This document shows positions 42,877-51,113 of a stretch of DNA of 64,000 nucleotides, piece by piece (position 1 is the stretch's first letter; each line of letters starts with the position of its first letter). The DNA lies in NCBI GenBank assembly GCA_017458335.1, contig JAFTFT010000013.1:54617-118616 (forward strand). The letters are read 5' to 3'. The notes below the pieces were generated by a model, which was not told the origin of the DNA, searched no databases, and saw only the letters and a program-made list of their open reading frames with translations. Position numbers and translations under genes: made by a program. The DNA is from Oscillospiraceae bacterium. Its GTDB lineage: Bacteria > Bacillota > Clostridia > Oscillospirales > Oscillospiraceae.

Positions 42877-42906
42877 ATTATAGCACGGAGGTTCCGGTCC
42901 TTTCAA
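42877..42906 (-). promoter_or_regulatory. Promoter of the methionine operon
   Basis: TTGAAA (42906-42901), an 18-bp spacer and TATAAT (42882-42877). The leader (about 80 nt) shows no SAM or cobalamin riboswitch. The remaining gap to 43037 holds nothing else recognised. Confidence 0.7.
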
Positions 42907-43037
42907 CTGTTGGTGCGGGTTTTCTTTTCCCTATGATATTTATAGGTTGATTTTATACCGCTGTTTTGGTTTCTTGTCAAGATCCTTAACCCCTTTGTCT
43001 TGCTTTTCCGGCCCTGTTGTGGTAGACTCTCTTCGCT

Positions 43038-43712
43038 ATGAATGAACGAAAACGTACGATAATCATGTGGACCGCCCGGATTCTGCCGCTCGTCGGCTTT
43101 GTCGTACTGGGGGGCTTTTTTCTCCTCTCCGGAAAGGAACTCACCGTCGACGACATTCTGAACTATACCCCGTCCGAACCTGTTCTGGCGGTGCTCTTTC
43201 TCTGGCTGGCTTTTGCGCTGAAGAGTCTGTCTCTGGTCTTTCCCGTCGTCGCCCTCTTTGCGGTCAGCGGGCAGCTTTTCCCGCTCCCCGTTGCCCTCGC
43301 GGTCAATACCGTCGGCATCGCCATCACGATGACCCTGCCGTATCTACTGGGCAGGGCTTCGGAGCTGGATTTTTCCGAGAAGCTGATGGCAAAATACCCG
43401 AAACTCCGGGAAGTCCGTCAGCTCCGGGAACAGAGCAGTTTCTTCCTCTCCTTTCTTGTCAGGGCCATCGGGGTTCTGGCCTGTGATGTGGTCAGCATGT
43501 ACTTCGGCAGCACCAAGATGGACTATCTTCCCTATATCACCGGGGCGGTGCTGGGTTTCATGCCGGATCTGATCTGTGCCACCATCCTCGGCCAGCAGAT
43601 TGAGGAATATGACTCTCCCGGTTTCTGGATCACGCTTGCGATTAACATCCTCTGCTGCATCGGCGGTTATCTTCTCTACCGCTGGTACAAGAAGAAAAAG
43701 GGCATCGCCTGA
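43038..43712 (+). CDS. VTT-domain (TVP38/TMEM64/DedA-like) membrane protein
   Basis: This 224-residue protein has five or six TM helices and a VTT/SNARE-assoc pattern (SLVFPVVALFAVSGQLFPLP, ITMTLPYLLGRASE, FLSFLVRAIGVLACDVVSMY). Family members are thought to move lipids or maintain membrane potential. It stands alone, with a long terminator hairpin downstream. Confidence 0.88.
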   Translation: MNERKRTIIMWTARILPLVGFVVLGGFFLLSGKELTVDDILNYTPSEPVLAVLFLWLAFALKSLSLVFPVVALFAVSGQLFPLPVALAVNTVGIAITMTLPYLLGRASELDFSEKLMAKYPKLREVRQLREQSSFFLSFLVRAIGVLACDVVSMYFGSTKMDYLPYITGAVLGFMPDLICATILGQQIEEYDSPGFWITLAINILCCIGGYLLYRWYKKKKGIA

Positions 43713-43802
43713 ACCAGATCGATGTCTGTTCTCTTTCAACCCTGTGGGGTAAGGGGTGTATGCTCTTCTGTCCATTTTTCTTCTGCTTCCAGGCATGAAA
43801 GT

Positions 43803-43863
43803 GGGCTGTGAAGTCTGGGTGAGGTTCACCTCACCTTTTCTTCGCAGCCCTTTTCTCTTTTTC
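43803..43863 (+). terminator. Branched terminator hairpin
   Basis: GGGCTGTGAAG pairs with CTTCGCAGCCC around an inner perfect stem GGTGAGGT/ACCTCACC and is followed by TTTTCTCTTTTTCCCC. Confidence 0.75.
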
Positions 43864-43908
43864 CCCTTGTCAGATGCCGGAAGCAGATCAGACTCAAGGA
43901 AAGGTACA

Positions 43909-45591
43909 TTATTTCAGTATGTATTTACTTCCCCTGCCTTTGCCGGTCAAAGCTACACCATCATTTTCCATTTCTGCCATCAGCTTTCTGACTTGTTGTG
44001 CTGTTCTGCCGGTAACCTGGCGGATCTCCTGATTGGAAAGAGGCTGTTTTTTCAAAAGTGTCAGGATTTCTGCTTTCAGCACAGCTTCTTCCGCCTGCTC
44101 ATTCCTTCTGTACTGTACATCTTCCGACAGCAGTCTATGGATTTCGTTGGAAAGAGCATAGTAACGTCCTCTGCCTTTTCCTCCCGCTGTCAGAATATTG
44201 CAGTCCACATCCATTTTGTTCAGCGTTTCTGATGTCCGTCTGACGGACCGCTGGCAAATTTCGGCAGCTGTTTGGGCAGAGATTTCACGATGCCGCAAAA
44301 GATAATTCAGGATAATCAGCTCGTCAACGTCGATCTTTATACCCTCCTCCGAGAGCTGTTTGATCAGCAAACGGATGGACGGCACAACCACAGACCCAAG
44401 CAGTGTTAATTCAACATTTTCTCCGAACACCTCATAGATCGGCGTTTCTTTGCCTTCCATAAGCATCGAAGAATAAATTCGAGGGACTCCGAGATTGCTC
44501 CGGTTTACGAGCCTCAGTCTCTCAAGAATACTCGCAAGCGCATTGTTTCTCGATACCGGTGCATGGTGCAGGATGTTGTCAGGCGTAATGCCACCAATCA
44601 ACTCACCGGGGTTGCTGATAATCAACTCATCTGAATAATGCTTTACCATCACCGCGCCGGGTATACGATAATCCCGGTGGACAAATGCATTCATGATGCC
44701 TTCACGGATCGCGATCTTGGGAAACTTTTTGAATTCAGGGTGCAAAAAACCCATCTCCAATGTAGATACAGGATTATCCGCATCGATATATCTTTCCAGC
44801 TCGCGCAGCGCGAGCGGTATGGCGTCAGTGCCCTCATCTCTGATCGTATATTCTGTATCGGAAGCCATCTTGCGAAACGCCCATCGATGGCAGGGAACGT
44901 ATTTTTCGATCAGACGTGATTTTCCCGCCATCAGCAAACCCGCTACAGTCAGTTTGCCCTCTTTCAGCGCACCTATGGCTTGCAGTAAATCTTCATCACT
45001 CATACTCCGCAATTCCTGCGGAGCAGATTCTTCAGCCATCATTTCACGCAGCCGTTCCAAGGCGGCGGGTGAATAAGCGTCCTTCCAGCTTTCTGAAATG
45101 ACGGAAGCTGTCGCATCGTGATATCCCATACTCTCCATCATTTCACGACGGCGTGAACCCGTCAGGGGTTTATTTTCCTTGCCGACACGAATCCAGCCGG
45201 CTCCGTCACTTGTTGTGTACGGCGGCATACCTGGGAAAACCTGAATGGCCAGCAGTCTTCCGGTTCCATATTCCGTGGAGATCTCGTGAACCTTGACCGT
45301 AATGTGCGGTTCGGTCTGATCATAAATGCTTTTCTGGACACCTAAAGGGTCAACTCCGCGCGGTATACCCAGGATAGCTTTTTCACAGCCTTTTACCCGC
45401 TCTTTCACACCGGCAATAACCAAACCTTCTCCCGCATTGGCAAAACTGACCACTGCTCGGACAAGAATTTTCATCATTTCCCTAAAGCTGTCTTCCCACT
45501 GCTTAAAGTCCAGCTCCTGACTTTCAAGGTCATCGGCAACATGGTCTTCCAATTGCTCCAGCAAAGCAGGGATCTCACTGATCTGAATCAT
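43909..45591 (-). CDS. AlbA_2 (Schlafen-type) ATP-binding protein / transcriptional regulator
   Basis: This 560-residue protein has an N-terminal AlbA_2 domain (ESQELDFKQW...SFANAGEGLVIAGVKE, residues 20-110), a middle GHKL-like AAA_4 ATPase region (REGIMNAFVHRDYRIPGAVM, DELIISNPGELIGGI) and two C-terminal winged-helix parts (ISAQTAAEICQRSVRRTSET; LSNQEIRQVTGRTAQQVRKL). Such proteins act as regulators or in defence-like contexts. Base composition is lower in GC than its neighbours, a sign of transfer. ATG 45591 follows GGAGGAGAGAAGCC. Confidence 0.85.
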   Translation of the reverse strand: MIQISEIPALLEQLEDHVADDLESQELDFKQWEDSFREMMKILVRAVVSFANAGEGLVIAGVKERVKGCEKAILGIPRGVDPLGVQKSIYDQTEPHITVKVHEISTEYGTGRLLAIQVFPGMPPYTTSDGAGWIRVGKENKPLTGSRRREMMESMGYHDATASVISESWKDAYSPAALERLREMMAEESAPQELRSMSDEDLLQAIGALKEGKLTVAGLLMAGKSRLIEKYVPCHRWAFRKMASDTEYTIRDEGTDAIPLALRELERYIDADNPVSTLEMGFLHPEFKKFPKIAIREGIMNAFVHRDYRIPGAVMVKHYSDELIISNPGELIGGITPDNILHHAPVSRNNALASILERLRLVNRSNLGVPRIYSSMLMEGKETPIYEVFGENVELTLLGSVVVPSIRLLIKQLSEEGIKIDVDELIILNYLLRHREISAQTAAEICQRSVRRTSETLNKMDVDCNILTAGGKGRGRYYALSNEIHRLLSEDVQYRRNEQAEEAVLKAEILTLLKKQPLSNQEIRQVTGRTAQQVRKLMAEMENDGVALTGKGRGSKYILK

Positions 45592-45623
45592 GGCTTCTCT
45601 CCTCCAGCATCGTTTCAATGAAC

Positions 45624-45678
45624 ATTTTAAATCAATAATCGAATACTGTCAACTTCATTTGCATTTATTATTGATTTA
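45624..45678. promoter_or_regulatory. Promoter and 12-bp inverted repeat upstream of the AlbA_2 gene
   Basis: TTGACA (45652-45647), a 17-bp spacer and TAAAAT (45629-45624) form a strong minus-strand promoter. TAAATCAATAAT (45628-45639) and ATTATTGATTTA (45667-45678) are perfect inverted copies bracketing the -35, a likely autoregulatory site. The rest of the 316-bp gap (to 45907) shows no gene. Confidence 0.75.
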
Positions 45679-45907
45679 TCCAATTCAGAAATGCATTTCC
45701 AAAAGTGCGCAGTTCGACGAAACCTGTAGCTCTCTTGTTTTCGGTATTCATACTTCCGGCTTTAAGCAGTAGAGCTGATCCCGCTCTCGCGCTGCCGTTC
45801 ATATACTGCTTGGGTTCTGGCATGCAAAAAATAGATTAAATTGGTTATTTTCGCATGGTCAGTTTCCTGTTATCATATAGCCAGAATCCGAAAAGGAAGT
45901 GATCTCT

Positions 45908-46519
45908 GTGGAACATAAAAAAATATTGCAGCTGACCCAGTGCGCGCTGATCGCGGCGCTGGCCTACGTCGGCTTCCAGTTTCTGCGTATCGATATCCCC
46001 GTCGGGACCGAGCGCACCGCCATTCACCTCGGCAACACCTTTGTCGTGATCGGCGCTCTGCTGCTGGGCGGCTGGGGCGGCTTTGCCGGCGCGATGGGCC
46101 TGACGATGGCGGACCTGACCAGCGGGTATATCACCAGCGCGCCGAAGACCTTCCTTCTGAAGCTCGCCATCGGGCTGATCACCACGCTGGTTGCACGCAG
46201 ATTCTTTCACATTGAGAAGGAACCAGGCATCAAGGCCCAGACCAGGATCGCCCTCTGCGCTTCCGCGGCTTCCCTCGGCTGCAACGTGATCCTGGACCCG
46301 CTCTTCGGCTATTTCTACAAGGCCTATATTTTCGGCATTCCGCAGGATCTCTCGGCGGCCCTGTCGAAGATCGGCTCGGCCACCACGCTGGTCAACGCCG
46401 TCGCCTCCACCGTGATGGTCTTCCTGCTCTGGCCGGCGCTGTACACCGCCCTCGCCAGATCCGGAAAGCTCCCCTGGGCTTCCGCCGATGAGCACGACGA
46501 TATCGTCAAGATCAGCTGA
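45908..46519 (+). CDS. ECF transporter S component
   Basis: This 203-residue protein has about six TM helices and the ECF-S pattern (HLGNTFVVIGALLLGGWGGF, GLTMADLTSGYITSAPKTFL). It would bind a vitamin or similar solute and use the shared EcfAAT module. The substrate cannot be read; no riboswitch lies in front. GTG 45908 is preferred because AAGGAAG is properly spaced; an in-frame GTG at 45899 has no room for one. Confidence 0.82.
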   Translation: MEHKKILQLTQCALIAALAYVGFQFLRIDIPVGTERTAIHLGNTFVVIGALLLGGWGGFAGAMGLTMADLTSGYITSAPKTFLLKLAIGLITTLVARRFFHIEKEPGIKAQTRIALCASAASLGCNVILDPLFGYFYKAYIFGIPQDLSAALSKIGSATTLVNAVASTVMVFLLWPALYTALARSGKLPWASADEHDDIVKIS

Positions 46520-46600
46520 CGCGCTTTCTTCGTCTGAATCTGTAAATCCCTGGCCGGTCACCGCGTCTGGCAGGCAGATGACCGGTATCAGGTTTCCACG

Positions 46601-46641
46601 GCAAAGCCCCCTGATGTGCAGATTACGTCAGGGGGCTTTGC
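46601..46641 (+). terminator. Long hairpin upstream of the carboxymuconolactone decarboxylase-like gene
   Basis: GCAAAGCCCCCTGATG pairs with CGTCAGGGGGCTTTGC (one G-T pair). It is probably the terminator of the ECF gene and is also the first half of repeat element A. Confidence 0.6.
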
Positions 46642-46684
46642 TATAACTTCAAGTTATAGCAGCTTTCACTTTTGGCATTGTACA
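46607..46684 (+). repeat. Repeat element, copy A
   Basis: This 78-bp stretch is alignable along its length with copy B at 51966-52044 (shared blocks CCCCCTGATGT, ACGTCAGGGGG, CTTTGCTAT, GGCAT-GTACA). It joins a hairpin, a palindrome and a -35-like TTGTAC. Confidence 0.7.
46639..46661. promoter_or_regulatory. Perfect 23-bp palindrome (MerR-type operator?)
   Basis: TGCTATAACTT, a central C and AAGTTATAGCA form a perfect palindrome about 100 bp before the next gene. The CTATAACTTCAAGTTATAG core resembles MerR-family sites, but no merR gene is in the window. Confidence 0.55.
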
Positions 46685-46758
46685 AAGGAAGCATCCTCCT
46701 GTATACTGGGTTCACAAAGGAAAAACACCATCAACACAATTCACAGGAGGAATTCATC

Positions 46759-47085
46759 ATGGCAGAAAAGCAGACGGCAGGCAGAGATCATCTGGGCAAG
46801 CTCGCTCCCAAATTTGCGGAGCTCAACGACGATGTTTTATTCGGCGAGGTCTGGTCCCGGGAAGCGGAGCTCTCTCCCCGCGACCGCAGCATGATCACCA
46901 TCGCGGCGCTGTTCTCCGCGGGGCTCTATCCCCAGCTCAAGAGCCATCTCGCTCTGGGGAAAGCCCACGGCATCACCAGGGAAGAAGCCGTGGAGATTGT
47001 GACGCAGCTGGCTTTTTACTGCGGCTGGCCAAAGGCCTGGAGCACCTTCCCGCTGATTGCGGAAGTGTGGCCGGAAGAAGAGTAA
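46759..47085 (+). CDS. Carboxymuconolactone decarboxylase-family protein
   Basis: This 108-residue AhpD/CMD-like protein contains ELSPRDRSMITIAALFSAGL, LKSHLALGKAHGITREEAVE and LAFYCGWPKAWS. The AhpD double-Cys motif is absent (only one Cys, in FYCGWP), so a redox role like AhpD is doubtful. ATG 46759 follows ACAGGAGGAATTC. Confidence 0.88.
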   Translation: MAEKQTAGRDHLGKLAPKFAELNDDVLFGEVWSREAELSPRDRSMITIAALFSAGLYPQLKSHLALGKAHGITREEAVEIVTQLAFYCGWPKAWSTFPLIAEVWPEEE

Positions 47086-47098
47086 AGGAGGGGCTGAG

Positions 47099-47194
47099 AT
47101 GACACTTCATATCGCGCTGGAGGTCCCCGGCGAGGGATGCAAGGTGGAGTGGCTGGTGCCGGTCACCGACGAAGAATACGGTAAGCTGCCGTAA
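47099..47194 (+). CDS. 31-residue ORF of unknown function
   Basis: MTLHIALEVPGEGCKVEWLV and 11 more residues are encoded 13 bp behind the preceding gene with a strong AAAGGAGG site. It could be a small partner protein or the truncated start of a larger lost gene. No family is recognised. Confidence 0.45.
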   Translation: MTLHIALEVPGEGCKVEWLVPVTDEEYGKLP

Positions 47195-47270
47195 GAGGGT
47201 CGCACGTGATCCCCGAAGCCGGTCACTTTATGCTGATAGATACGCGGATGAGAGAAATCTGATTTCATAA

Positions 47271-47307
47271 AACTGGGCGGGCTTCAATGCCCGCCCAGTT
47301 CATATTC
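47271..47307. terminator. Terminator between convergent genes
   Basis: AACTGGGCGGGC and GCCCGCCCAGTT form a perfect 12-bp stem with a 6-nt loop. Confidence 0.85.
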
Positions 47308-47309
47308 TC

Positions 47310-47891
47310 TTATGACTTTGCCAGATTGCTCAAGTACCCGATAATGTTGTGATTGATGCCGCCGGTGAGGACGCCGTTGTAATTGCAGAGGAAGGTGCCC
47401 GTGATAAGGATCATCATGGCCTCGGCCTCCTGCTTGCCGACCGCCTCGCCGTAGACCGCGATGAGGCATTGCTCCATGGTTTCGCGCCATTCCTTGAACT
47501 CGGCCTTGACCAGCCGCGAGACCTCCTCGTTATAGTGCGTCAGCACATAGGTCTGGGTGGTGGCGTTGGGACGCTCCTCCCCGGCTTTGCCGTTGGCCAC
47601 ATAGGACATAAAAGCGTTCATATAAGCCAGGTTGCTCTCATAATCCCGCCGGTCGTGCTCCAGGAACCAGGCCTTGCATTTCTCGGTCATAAAGTCCTTG
47701 GTGTAGCGCACATAACTGACCACAAGATCGTCCCGACTCTCAAAATAATTGAGGAGCTTGGCGTGGGACATCCCGGCCTCCGCCGCAATATCACGCAGAG
47801 AGACCTTGGTCAACGGCTTCTTTTCAATACAGCGCTGGAAGGCCATCAGGATCTCCATGCGCATGGCTTCTTTATCGACGATCAGGGGCAC
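47310..47891 (-). CDS. TetR-family regulator of the metal-handling operon
   Basis: This 193-residue regulator has an HTH (KVSLRDIAAEAGMSHAKLLN, YFESRDDL). It starts with GTG 47891 after GAGGTG. It is the last of four minus-strand genes (membrane protein, P-type ATPase, HMA-TauE/SafE, regulator). The TTACCAATTGGTAA-type operators in the operon's promoter region are its probable targets. Confidence 0.88.
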   Translation of the reverse strand: MPLIVDKEAMRMEILMAFQRCIEKKPLTKVSLRDIAAEAGMSHAKLLNYFESRDDLVVSYVRYTKDFMTEKCKAWFLEHDRRDYESNLAYMNAFMSYVANGKAGEERPNATTQTYVLTHYNEEVSRLVKAEFKEWRETMEQCLIAVYGEAVGKQEAEAMMILITGTFLCNYNGVLTGGINHNIIGYLSNLAKS

Positions 47892-47925
47892 CGGTCATCA
47901 CCTCGCCGCTTAGTATAAAGGAAAT

Positions 47926-48873
47926 TCAGAGCATCCGCAAGCCCGTAATCAGCATTTTCAGGCCTATGGACGTGACCAGAACGGCGCTTGCTTTCAGGAA
48001 GTATTTGTTCCATTTCTTTGGAATCAGCGCCCCCAGCGCGCCGAACAGGAACAGCAGCGGCGCCGTGCCGAGGGCGAAAGCCAGCATGCTTTCCGCGCCA
48101 TAGGCCGCGCTGCCGCCCGAAACGGCGTGCAGCCACATGGCGTAGAGCGAACCGCAGGGCATCAGCCCTGTGAGAAGTCCGATCACAAGCGGTCTGCCCG
48201 CAAAGCGTTTCTGCGTTTTCGTGGGCAGCTGGCAAAACGAAGGCTGTGACGGAAACAGCGTGGCGACGCCCGGCAGCAGCCCCCAGAGGTTCAGACCGAT
48301 CAGAACGACCACAAGCCCCACCATGGTGAAGACCATGGATTTGACGTTCATGGAGTAGGCAATCACGGTTCCCAGCGCGCCGAAGATCCCGCCAATGGCG
48401 GTATAAGACAGGATGCGCCCACCGTTATAAGCGAGGGAGGCAAGCACAGGGGAGCGGCTCTGGGCACAGTTTCCCAGCAGGATCCCGCCGCACATACCGA
48501 GACAATGGGGACTGGTCATCAAACCCAGCAGGAAGGCCGCACCAAAGCCTGCACTGTCGCCGGGCTCCATGCCGTGGTGGCTGCCGCCCAGCAAAAACCA
48601 GGTAAGCAGCAGCGTCAGCGCAAGGCAAAGCCCGTCCAGCGCAAGACCGCTGAGACCCCGATCCCCGGACTGATAACCATTTTCGGCAAGACGTTTTCGC
48701 ACATCGTCCAGGCTCACAAGCTCCGGATCGTATTCGAGCTGTGCCTGCCCCTTGAGGTAGCTGACCTTCGCGCGGATCACGCCCCGCGTGTGGAGCAGCA
48801 GCGCTTCCACCTCGCCCACACAGCTTCGGCAGATCATGCCGCGGATCTTCAATTCCTGTATTTCAGTTTTCAT
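47926..48873 (-). CDS. HMA domain fused to TauE/SafE (UreH-like) membrane protein
   Basis: This 315-residue protein has an N-terminal heavy-metal-associated domain with the metal pair GMICRSC (residues 13-18) and a six-TM TauE/SafE/UreH-type domain (MTSPHCLGMCGGILLGNC; GLLTGLMPCGSLYAMW). Such fusions are linked with copper or other transition-metal handling. It overlaps the P-type ATPase gene by 11 bp. Confidence 0.85.
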   Translation of the reverse strand: MKTEIQELKIRGMICRSCVGEVEALLLHTRGVIRAKVSYLKGQAQLEYDPELVSLDDVRKRLAENGYQSGDRGLSGLALDGLCLALTLLLTWFLLGGSHHGMEPGDSAGFGAAFLLGLMTSPHCLGMCGGILLGNCAQSRSPVLASLAYNGGRILSYTAIGGIFGALGTVIAYSMNVKSMVFTMVGLVVVLIGLNLWGLLPGVATLFPSQPSFCQLPTKTQKRFAGRPLVIGLLTGLMPCGSLYAMWLHAVSGGSAAYGAESMLAFALGTAPLLFLFGALGALIPKKWNKYFLKASAVLVTSIGLKMLITGLRML

Positions 48874-50485
48874 AGTGATTCAATCGCAACGAGTGCAGCA
48901 AAATGCCGTTGGACGAGAGCGTCATGGCTGCCGCGGCGATGGAGGGGTTCACGATCCCGCAGGCCGCGACAGGAATACAGATCAGATTATAAAACAGCGC
49001 CCAGCCGAGGTTTTGCCGCACCGTCCTTCGGGCAGCTTTGGCGAGCCGCAGCGTCTGCGGCACCCGACCGATGCGTCCGCCGGGCAGCACCGCGTCGGCA
49101 CACTCGATGGCAATGTCCGTTCCGGTGCCCATGGCGATCGCGAGATCGGCTTCCGCCATGGCCGGGGCGTCGTTGATCCCGTCGCCCACCATGGCGACGC
49201 GGCGACCCTCATTTTTCAAGCGAGTGATCTGCGCGGCCTTTTCCTCCGGCTTCACCTCGAAGAGAATGTGCTCGATCCCGCATGCCTGGGCGATGCGTCT
49301 TGCCGTTTCCTCCTTGTCGCCGGAGATCATCCAGACCTCCAGCCTCATCGCCCTGCAGGCGTCGACAGCACATTTCGCATCTTCACGCAGCGGATCGCGG
49401 ATGCCCGGCTCTACGCGGCCTTCGGTCAGTGTGCCGGTTTTGTCAAAGACGACCGTATCAATGCTCCATGCCTTTTCGATGGCCGAGGCGCCTTTGAAGA
49501 GGATCCCCAGTTCCGCCGCCCGTCCGGAAGCCGTCATCAAGGCGGCAGGCGTGGCGAGCCCCAGCGCACAGGGGCAGGCGATCACCAGCACGCCGCAGAC
49601 TGTCGAGACCGCCTTTCCCCAATCCCCGGGAGCGAGCAGGAAAAACCACAGCGCAAAGATCAGTACCGCAAGCGCGACAACAGATGGGACGAAGATCGTG
49701 GCGATCCGATCCGCGAACCGCTGGACGGGCGCCTTTTCGCTCTGCGCACGGCGCACGAAGGCCGCCATCTGCTGCAGGGTCGAAGCCTCTCCGACAGATG
49801 TCGCTATGTATGTAACTTTACCCTCGCGGTCAAGCGTACCGCCGGTGATGCTGTCGCCGGGATTTTTTTGCACGGGAACGCTCTCACCGGTCAGCAGCGA
49901 CTCGTCCACCAGACAGTTTCCCTCAAGAATCTTCCCGTCAGCGGGAATACGCTCGCCGGGGCGGAGCAGGATCGTGTCGCCGGAGACAATTTCCGATGCA
50001 TCGATCTCGACCTCGATCCCATCCCGCAGCACGATCGCGGTCTTGGGCTGCAGGCGCAGAAGGCTGCGCACCGCTTCTCCGCTCTGGTAGATCGCCACGG
50101 ATTCCAGATAGCGTCCGAAGAGCAGCAGCGAGATCAGCACCCCGTCACAGAGAAAATAGAGCTTGATGTTCTCCGTCACAGTGAAGGCGACGACTGTGCT
50201 GTAGGCATAGATCACCGTAGTGGAGAGCGCCACCAGCAGATCCATGCCAAGGCTGCGGTTTTTCAGCCCACGGATCGCATTTCGGACAAAGTACAGACCC
50301 GGCCAGAATTGCAGCACCGTTGCCAGCACAAACTGGAAGCGCGGCGGCAAATCCCAGAGAAGCGGCATGCTCAGCGCTGTGGAGGCGATCAGCAGCCGTA
50401 GCAGACGGAAACGCTGCTTGAGCTCCTCCGCCTCATCCCCGAACACCTCGCAGCCGCAGCCGAGGACAACGCCTTCCTTATCCAA
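48863..50485 (-). CDS. P1B-type metal ATPase lacking the nucleotide-binding domain
   Basis: This 540-residue protein has TGES (199-202), metal motif ACPCALG (CPC 304-306), DKTGT (348-352) and GDGINDAPA (434-442). From DKTGTLTEGRVEPG it passes directly to IRDPLREDAKCAVDACRAM and ISGD (388-390). The ~110-120 residue N-domain with the SEHP/GxG ATP-binding motifs is therefore missing in frame. It starts with TTG 50485. There is no N-terminal HMA domain, but a CGC pair lies at 10-12. Without an N-domain it should not bind ATP normally. Confidence 0.88.
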   Translation of the reverse strand: MDKEGVVLGCGCEVFGDEAEELKQRFRLLRLLIASTALSMPLLWDLPPRFQFVLATVLQFWPGLYFVRNAIRGLKNRSLGMDLLVALSTTVIYAYSTVVAFTVTENIKLYFLCDGVLISLLLFGRYLESVAIYQSGEAVRSLLRLQPKTAIVLRDGIEVEIDASEIVSGDTILLRPGERIPADGKILEGNCLVDESLLTGESVPVQKNPGDSITGGTLDREGKVTYIATSVGEASTLQQMAAFVRRAQSEKAPVQRFADRIATIFVPSVVALAVLIFALWFFLLAPGDWGKAVSTVCGVLVIACPCALGLATPAALMTASGRAAELGILFKGASAIEKAWSIDTVVFDKTGTLTEGRVEPGIRDPLREDAKCAVDACRAMRLEVWMISGDKEETARRIAQACGIEHILFEVKPEEKAAQITRLKNEGRRVAMVGDGINDAPAMAEADLAIAMGTGTDIAIECADAVLPGGRIGRVPQTLRLAKAARRTVRQNLGWALFYNLICIPVAACGIVNPSIAAAAMTLSSNGILLHSLRLNHYEN

Positions 50486-50984
50486 GCCGCGCGTCCTTTT
50501 TCAGTCTGCGCCAGTGCTTGAAGCCGATCACGGCACAGGGCACGCAGCAGGGCACCATATGAAACAGCAGCACCCAGCTCAGCCAGTCGACGCCCTGATA
50601 GAAATTACCCTGGTATTCCACGCCTTTCATCAGCGCAAAGTAGGAGAAGTTCCACACGCCCCAGAGACCTGTGGCCGAGCCGAAGAGGTGCAGGCCCAGG
50701 AAAGACGCCGGCGTGAAGATACCGCCGATCGCCCCGACGAGGGTGGCGGACATGCGGCGGGATTTGGCGAGGAAGATCGTGATCACGGGAAAAATGTACA
50801 CGGTGAGATTCAGCGCCCAGATCGCGAGTGGGATGTGATAGCCCCAGTTGAGCGCCTGACGGATGTGGTCGCCGTCGTGAATCAGCACGGCGATGACCAT
50901 GACGACTCCGCAGATGAACATGGTATGCGCGGTTTTTTCGTCCAGCTTCTTGTCGAGCATGGCGGCGGTCTGTTTGTTTGACAT
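50478..50984 (-). CDS. Four- or five-TM membrane protein of the metal operon
   Basis: This 168-residue protein has TM helices and intramembrane His/Cys residues (LIHDGDHIRQALNWGYHIPL; LLFHMVPCCVPCAVIGF), consistent with metal or haem contact. It overlaps the ATPase gene by 8 bp. ATG 50984 follows GAGGGATCAAAC. The family is not recognised. Confidence 0.7.
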   Translation of the reverse strand: MSNKQTAAMLDKKLDEKTAHTMFICGVVMVIAVLIHDGDHIRQALNWGYHIPLAIWALNLTVYIFPVITIFLAKSRRMSATLVGAIGGIFTPASFLGLHLFGSATGLWGVWNFSYFALMKGVEYQGNFYQGVDWLSWVLLFHMVPCCVPCAVIGFKHWRRLKKDARLG

Positions 50985-51005
50985 GTTTGATCCCTCACAA
51001 AGCAT

Positions 51006-51095
51006 ATTTTATTTACCAATTGGTAAGTAAAATATAGCATCCTGGAAAGTCTGTGTCAATAGGGTGTTGACATCTTTCTGACCAAATGGTAAATT
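51006..51095. promoter_or_regulatory. Divergent promoters, each with a TetR-type operator
   Basis: Minus: TTGACA (51059-51054), 17 bp, TATATT (51036-51031). Plus: TTGACA (51067-51072), 17 bp, TAAATT (51090-51095). Operator 1 is the palindrome TTACCAATTGGTAA (51013-51026) with inverted flanks to 51006-51033; operator 2 is the related GACCAAATGGTAAA (51080-51093). Each overlaps a -10 region or the bases just beyond it. Confidence 0.85.
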
Positions 51096-51113
51096 TCTAT
51101 TCGAGGTGATCGA

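Noticed and set aside
42793-43037. A SAM or cobalamin riboswitch in front of the methionine operon
   Set aside because: The leader after the TATAAT is only about 80 nt and shows none of the conserved elements.
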